From assembly GCA_965230515.1 (NCBI GenBank), contig OZ246007.1, positions 1,116,001-1,180,000 on the forward strand: DNA of 64,000 nucleotides, in the 5' to 3' direction. Both the position numbers and the translations under genes were made by a program. The DNA is from JAJFKB01 sp965230515. Lineage in GTDB: Bacteria; Pseudomonadota; Gammaproteobacteria; Pseudomonadales; IMCC2047. The notes beneath the pieces are model-generated. The model saw only the letters and a program-made list of their open reading frames with translations. It did not search any database and was not told the DNA's origin. Below are positions 61,022-64,000 of the stretch, in pieces; positions within the stretch are counted from its first letter, which is position 1; every line of letters begins with the position of its first letter.

Positions 61022-62203
61022 TTAACGCCAAATGGTACGTAGAGTCCGGGCCAACTGCGCCAGGCTCTCCAGATTATGTACCGGGAGAAAATAATCCAAA
61101 TAAGGCAGGGCTGTTTGCATACCCCTGCAAATCGGTTGGTAGTCCGAAGCACCTAACAAGGGGTTTAACCAGAGTAACTTATGCACCCGACTATGCAAAT
61201 GTTCCATCTCTTCGCGCATCAAATAAGCATCTCCGCGATCCCAACCATCACTCAGGATAATCACCACAGCCCTAGAGTGCAACATCTCACGGGCAAATCT
61301 GTCATTAAATTCTCTTAAACAACCTCCGATATTGGTACCACCTGCCCAATCATGCACCTGCTCCGAAACCTGTGCTAATGATTCCTCAACGCTATTTGCC
61401 TGAAGTTGCTCCGAGATCATCGTCATCCGCGTGGAAAATACCGCGACTTCCGTATCCGGCAGCTCCGCTCTGAGTGCATAGATAAATTCTATAAAGAAAC
61501 TGCTGTAACGCTCCATTGAACCACTGACATCACAAAGCAATACCAGTTTGGTTTTCTTGATGCGGCGGGATTTATACGCCATAAACACGCCGGCCTGCTC
61601 AAACATCGCATTACGGCGCATCATTTTACGAAAATCAAGGCGAGCCCGTTTTTTGTCAGCCACATAGCGACGGCTTTTATAATTCGCAATGATGGAAATA
61701 AATTCTTTTATAAGCTCCCTCGCTCGCTCCACCTCTACTGCCGACATTTCACTCAAGTCCTTCTGCATCAGCAGTTCATCGGCGCTATAGGCCAACTCCG
61801 ACAGCGTATCGTGGGCGGCTACGTCGTCACCCTGCTCATCATCCGCCTGCTGTTCCTGTTTTACCTGAGCTTTATCATCCTCCTCGTCATTACCCTCCAC
61901 TGAATCCGACTGCTCCCCCTCCTGGGCGCTGAGCAGTACTTTTTCCGGCTGCTGCCAGAACTGTTCGAATATCTCATCAAACCTTTCAATGTCAGATTGA
62001 TTGGATACGATCGTAGTACGCGCCGCCGCATAAAACTCACTACGGTTACTTATATCAATAAAATCGAAGCAACGACAGAGGTCGATCAGATTTGCGGAAT
62101 TCACCGCCAGGCCAGCGTGATGCAGGGCTCTGAAAAAAAGAACCATCTGGTCCAGCATTAGCTTGCGATACCGGACCTGTTCCTGAGTGGCTAAATTGCT
62201 CAC
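61022..62203 (-). CDS. CoxE-like von Willebrand factor A domain protein
   Basis: 393 residues. An acidic middle (about 95-130, rich in Asp/Glu/Gln) precedes a C-terminal VWA domain with the MIDAS motif LLCDVSGSMERY, the Thr in WAGGTNIGGCL and ILSDGWDRGD. Together with the MoxR ATPase it matches the CoxD/CoxE pair that matures the active site of CO-dehydrogenase-type molybdenum enzymes. Follows the ATPase gene by 12 bp. Confidence 0.88.
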   Translation of the reverse strand: MSNLATQEQVRYRKLMLDQMVLFFRALHHAGLAVNSANLIDLCRCFDFIDISNRSEFYAAARTTIVSNQSDIERFDEIFEQFWQQPEKVLLSAQEGEQSDSVEGNDEEDDKAQVKQEQQADDEQGDDVAAHDTLSELAYSADELLMQKDLSEMSAVEVERARELIKEFISIIANYKSRRYVADKKRARLDFRKMMRRNAMFEQAGVFMAYKSRRIKKTKLVLLCDVSGSMERYSSFFIEFIYALRAELPDTEVAVFSTRMTMISEQLQANSVEESLAQVSEQVHDWAGGTNIGGCLREFNDRFAREMLHSRAVVIILSDGWDRGDAYLMREEMEHLHSRVHKLLWLNPLLGASDYQPICRGMQTALPYLDYFLPVHNLESLAQLARTLRTIWR

Positions 62204-62215
62204 CCGCTTACCTCT

Positions 62216-63157
62216 CTAATTACCGGGCCCTGAACTATAGCTCGTCGCGCTATCAGACATCAGCGCCTTGTCAACGAGCTGTTTCAGATTAGCTTCCTGT
62301 ACCTTCTCCATATCACCCTTGAACTTCAATATACATCCCATCGTCGCATAAACGACATCCGGATCCAGCTCATCCGCACCCAATGAGAGTAAAGCCTGAG
62401 CCCAATCAATAGTTTCGGCGATACCGGGTCTTTTATACAAATCTTCCTGGCGAATTATTTCCATAAAACGACAAATCTGCCCCGACAATCGATCCTGAAT
62501 ACCCGGAACGCGCGCTGCCACAATGCGCATCTCTTTCTGAAAGCTGGGATAATCGATCCAGTGGTACAGGCAACGGCGTTTCAGCGCATCATGCAACTCA
62601 CGGGTCCGGTTGGACGTCAGAATAACCACTGGTCGCTGCTTGGACTTAATGGTGCCGATTTCAGGAATAGTGATCTGAAAGTCTGATAGTACCTCTAACA
62701 GAAAAGCCTCGAACTCCTCATCAGAGCGATCTATTTCATCGATCAACAACACAGGAGGCACTCCCCCCTCTGCCTGTATAGCGCTCAACAGAGGCCTTTT
62801 CAGCAGGAACTCCTCACTGAAAATGTTACGGCCAATTTGTTCTTTCTCAACACCACGAGCTTCCTGCAGGCGAACTTCAAGCATCTGCCTGGGATAGTTC
62901 CATTCATAGAGCGCAGTGTGGGTATCAAGTCCCTCGTAACACTGCAGTCGAATCAATTCTGAGCCCAGCACTTTAGCCATCACTTTCGCAATTTCTGTTT
63001 TACCAACTCCCGGTTCCCCCTCCAGAAAAACCGGTTTTCCCAGCACGGTGGAAAGGTAAACCGTTGTAGCCAGCATTCGATCAGTAATATAGCCCTGATC
63101 AGCGAATTTGTGTTCTATATCCTCAATGGAGTCAAATAACGTGCTACCACGACTCAT
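62216..63157 (-). CDS. MoxR family AAA+ ATPase (CoxD-like)
   Basis: 313 residues: Walker A LEGEPGVGKTEIAKVMAK (about 39-56), Walker B PVLLIDEIDRSDEEFEAFLLEVL, sensor 1 VVILTSNRTRELHDALKRRC and an AAA lid. MoxR/CoxD ATPases work as hexamers with a VWA partner to insert or activate cofactors. It lies between the truncated hydroxylase gene and the VWA gene, same strand, a typical cox-like order. Confidence 0.92.
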   Translation of the reverse strand: MSRGSTLFDSIEDIEHKFADQGYITDRMLATTVYLSTVLGKPVFLEGEPGVGKTEIAKVMAKVLGSELIRLQCYEGLDTHTALYEWNYPRQMLEVRLQEARGVEKEQIGRNIFSEEFLLKRPLLSAIQAEGGVPPVLLIDEIDRSDEEFEAFLLEVLSDFQITIPEIGTIKSKQRPVVILTSNRTRELHDALKRRCLYHWIDYPSFQKEMRIVAARVPGIQDRLSGQICRFMEIIRQEDLYKRPGIAETIDWAQALLSLGADELDPDVVYATMGCILKFKGDMEKVQEANLKQLVDKALMSDSATSYSSGPGN

Positions 63158-63285
63158 TCAATCACCTCTTGCTGTTGCAGCGAATCAAGTTTAGCGCTTT
63201 GTTTAACGATAATTATACGTATTTCAAGGCACAGTTGTTAACAAACCCAAGCACTAAATTCTGCCAGGATCTGATAACAACCCTG

Positions 63286-63313
63286 AAAAAAAGGGCGGCC
63301 AAAGCCGCCCTTT
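63286..63313 (-). terminator. Intrinsic terminator after the molybdenum hydroxylase gene
   Basis: Perfect 10-bp stem (AAAGGGCGGC with GCCGCCCTTT, loop of 4) at 63290-63313, followed on the minus strand by a seven-T run. It lies about 25 bp after the hydroxylase stop, so the moxR-like gene needs its own promoter or read-through. Confidence 0.85.
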
Positions 63314-63338
63314 CAATTAAGGTCTCACTTTATTGTTG

Positions 63339-64000
63339 TTATCTGGTGATCACCTCAACAAAACTCGCTTTGTTGGGGTTCTGCCTCGCCTCCAAAAGAA
63401 TACTTGGAGAGTTATGAGACTCATTCAAAATAACACCTTCTTCATAAAGCGCATCCTGAATTGCCGCAGACATGGTGTGCAAAGGTGCACCGCCACCCTC
63501 TCCGCAACCTTTGGCGCCGTTATAACTGAACGGCGAAGGCGTTTCTATTGAGGTACAGCGAATCTCAGGCATATTCATGGAGGTCATTGGCGCATAATCA
63601 GTAAAGGTACCGGTGATCATATTGCCACCATCGTCAAACTGGAAAGCTTCCTGCATTGCAGCACCGATACCATGACAGGTTGCACCGTGTACCTGACCTT
63701 CAACAATCTTGGGATTGATGGCTACACCGCAGTCATCAACCACCACATAGTCGAGAATTTTTGGCTGACTGGTCACTTTATCCACCTCTACCACCGCCAG
63801 ATGGATCTGCGCTGAGTAAGTCAGGGTTTGGTTACCATAGCGCTTCTCCGCGTCCGGCAGCTCAAAAGGAGGACGGTAGACATGCTGTACATTCAGATCA
63901 ATGTCCCGTAACTCTTCCGGTAACCGCGCATTATTGGAGTTCACCAGATTAGACAACATCCAGAAGTTGATCGCCTGCGCCGGTGAACCCTTGACCCGAA
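63339..64000 (-). CDS. Xanthine dehydrogenase/CoxL-family molybdopterin-binding subunit, N-terminus cut by window edge
   Basis: The minus-strand frame enters at the right edge and runs for about 220 residues to a stop at 63339; the N-terminal three quarters or more are missing. The visible end contains DYVVVDDCGVAINPKIVEGQVHG, GTFTDYAPMTSMNMPEI and the catalytic-Glu motif YNGAKGCGEGGGAPLHTM, all characteristic of the large subunit of CO-dehydrogenase/aldehyde-oxidase type molybdenum enzymes. Substrate cannot be told without the signature loop. Adjacent moxR and VWA genes fit maturation of such an enzyme. Confidence 0.92.
   Translation of the reverse strand, partial: RVKGSPAQAINFWMLSNLVNSNNARLPEELRDIDLNVQHVYRPPFELPDAEKRYGNQTLTYSAQIHLAVVEVDKVTSQPKILDYVVVDDCGVAINPKIVEGQVHGATCHGIGAAMQEAFQFDDGGNMITGTFTDYAPMTSMNMPEIRCTSIETPSPFSYNGAKGCGEGGGAPLHTMSAAIQDALYEEGVILNESHNSPSILLEARQNPNKASFVEVITR

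Noticed and set aside
1..64000. tRNA, rRNA, prophage or insertion-sequence genes
   Set aside because: None could be supported in the intergenic spaces; the toxin-antitoxin duplication is the only sign of mobility.

Overview
The window reads as a chromosomal segment of a Gram-negative gammaproteobacterium. Supporting genes are rapA, yaeQ, zipA, smc, ligA, a System I cytochrome c maturation operon, gltBD, rimO, an LbtU-type siderophore porin and a TonB-dependent receptor. Exosortase H, the ccm operon beside fliK/flhB-like genes, and the many Pseudomonas-like small genes suggest a marine Cellvibrionales-type lineage (inference only). It is almost entirely coding, with no rRNA, tRNA, phage or transposase gene seen.

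Layout. 1-13 kb: rapA (C-terminus cut by the left edge), yaeQ, a zinc-ribbon protein, a methyltransferase, the exosortase H pair, and small redox/stress genes (cytochrome c lipoprotein, GST, HxlR regulator with MAPEG protein, acylphosphatase, TlpA-like thioredoxin, arsC-wrbA-DUF2069). A response regulator carrying a coiled coil and a membrane anchor follows. 13-31 kb: ligA-zipA-smc, then ccmABCDE-peroxidase-ccmFGHI on the minus strand; fliK, an flhB-like gene and rimO on the plus strand. 31.7-34.3 kb: a yoeB/yefM toxin-antitoxin module sits between two 236-bp direct repeats. The repeats are the 3' end of the LbtU-type porin gene, which is preceded by a perfect Fur box. 34-42 kb: a divergent trpBA pair, a sodium-dependent amino-acid transporter, an Lrp-type regulator and a TonB-dependent receptor with a CRP-like site. 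42-50 kb: antiporter, ATP-grasp protein and glutamate synthase.

50.3-52.8 kb holds cofE-cofD-cofC, the tail-building and polyglutamylation genes for coenzyme F420, which is uncommon in this class. Convergent with it, and overlapping cofC by 77 bp, is a Fur-box-flanked group: a fusion of a beta-propeller with a hexaheme cytochrome c, a cytochrome b561-like membrane protein, and a large secreted protein of unknown function. Between that protein and a VOC gene, a second strong Fur box points towards a plus-strand intrinsic terminator with no gene in front of it, which may mark an iron-regulated small RNA. I consider this iron-linked region the most interesting part.

59-64 kb: an outer-membrane barrel protein, an AraC regulator, and CoxE/MoxR-type maturation genes. 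These lie downstream of a molybdenum hydroxylase large subunit cut by the right edge.

All functions come from reading translated motifs; no database search was run.
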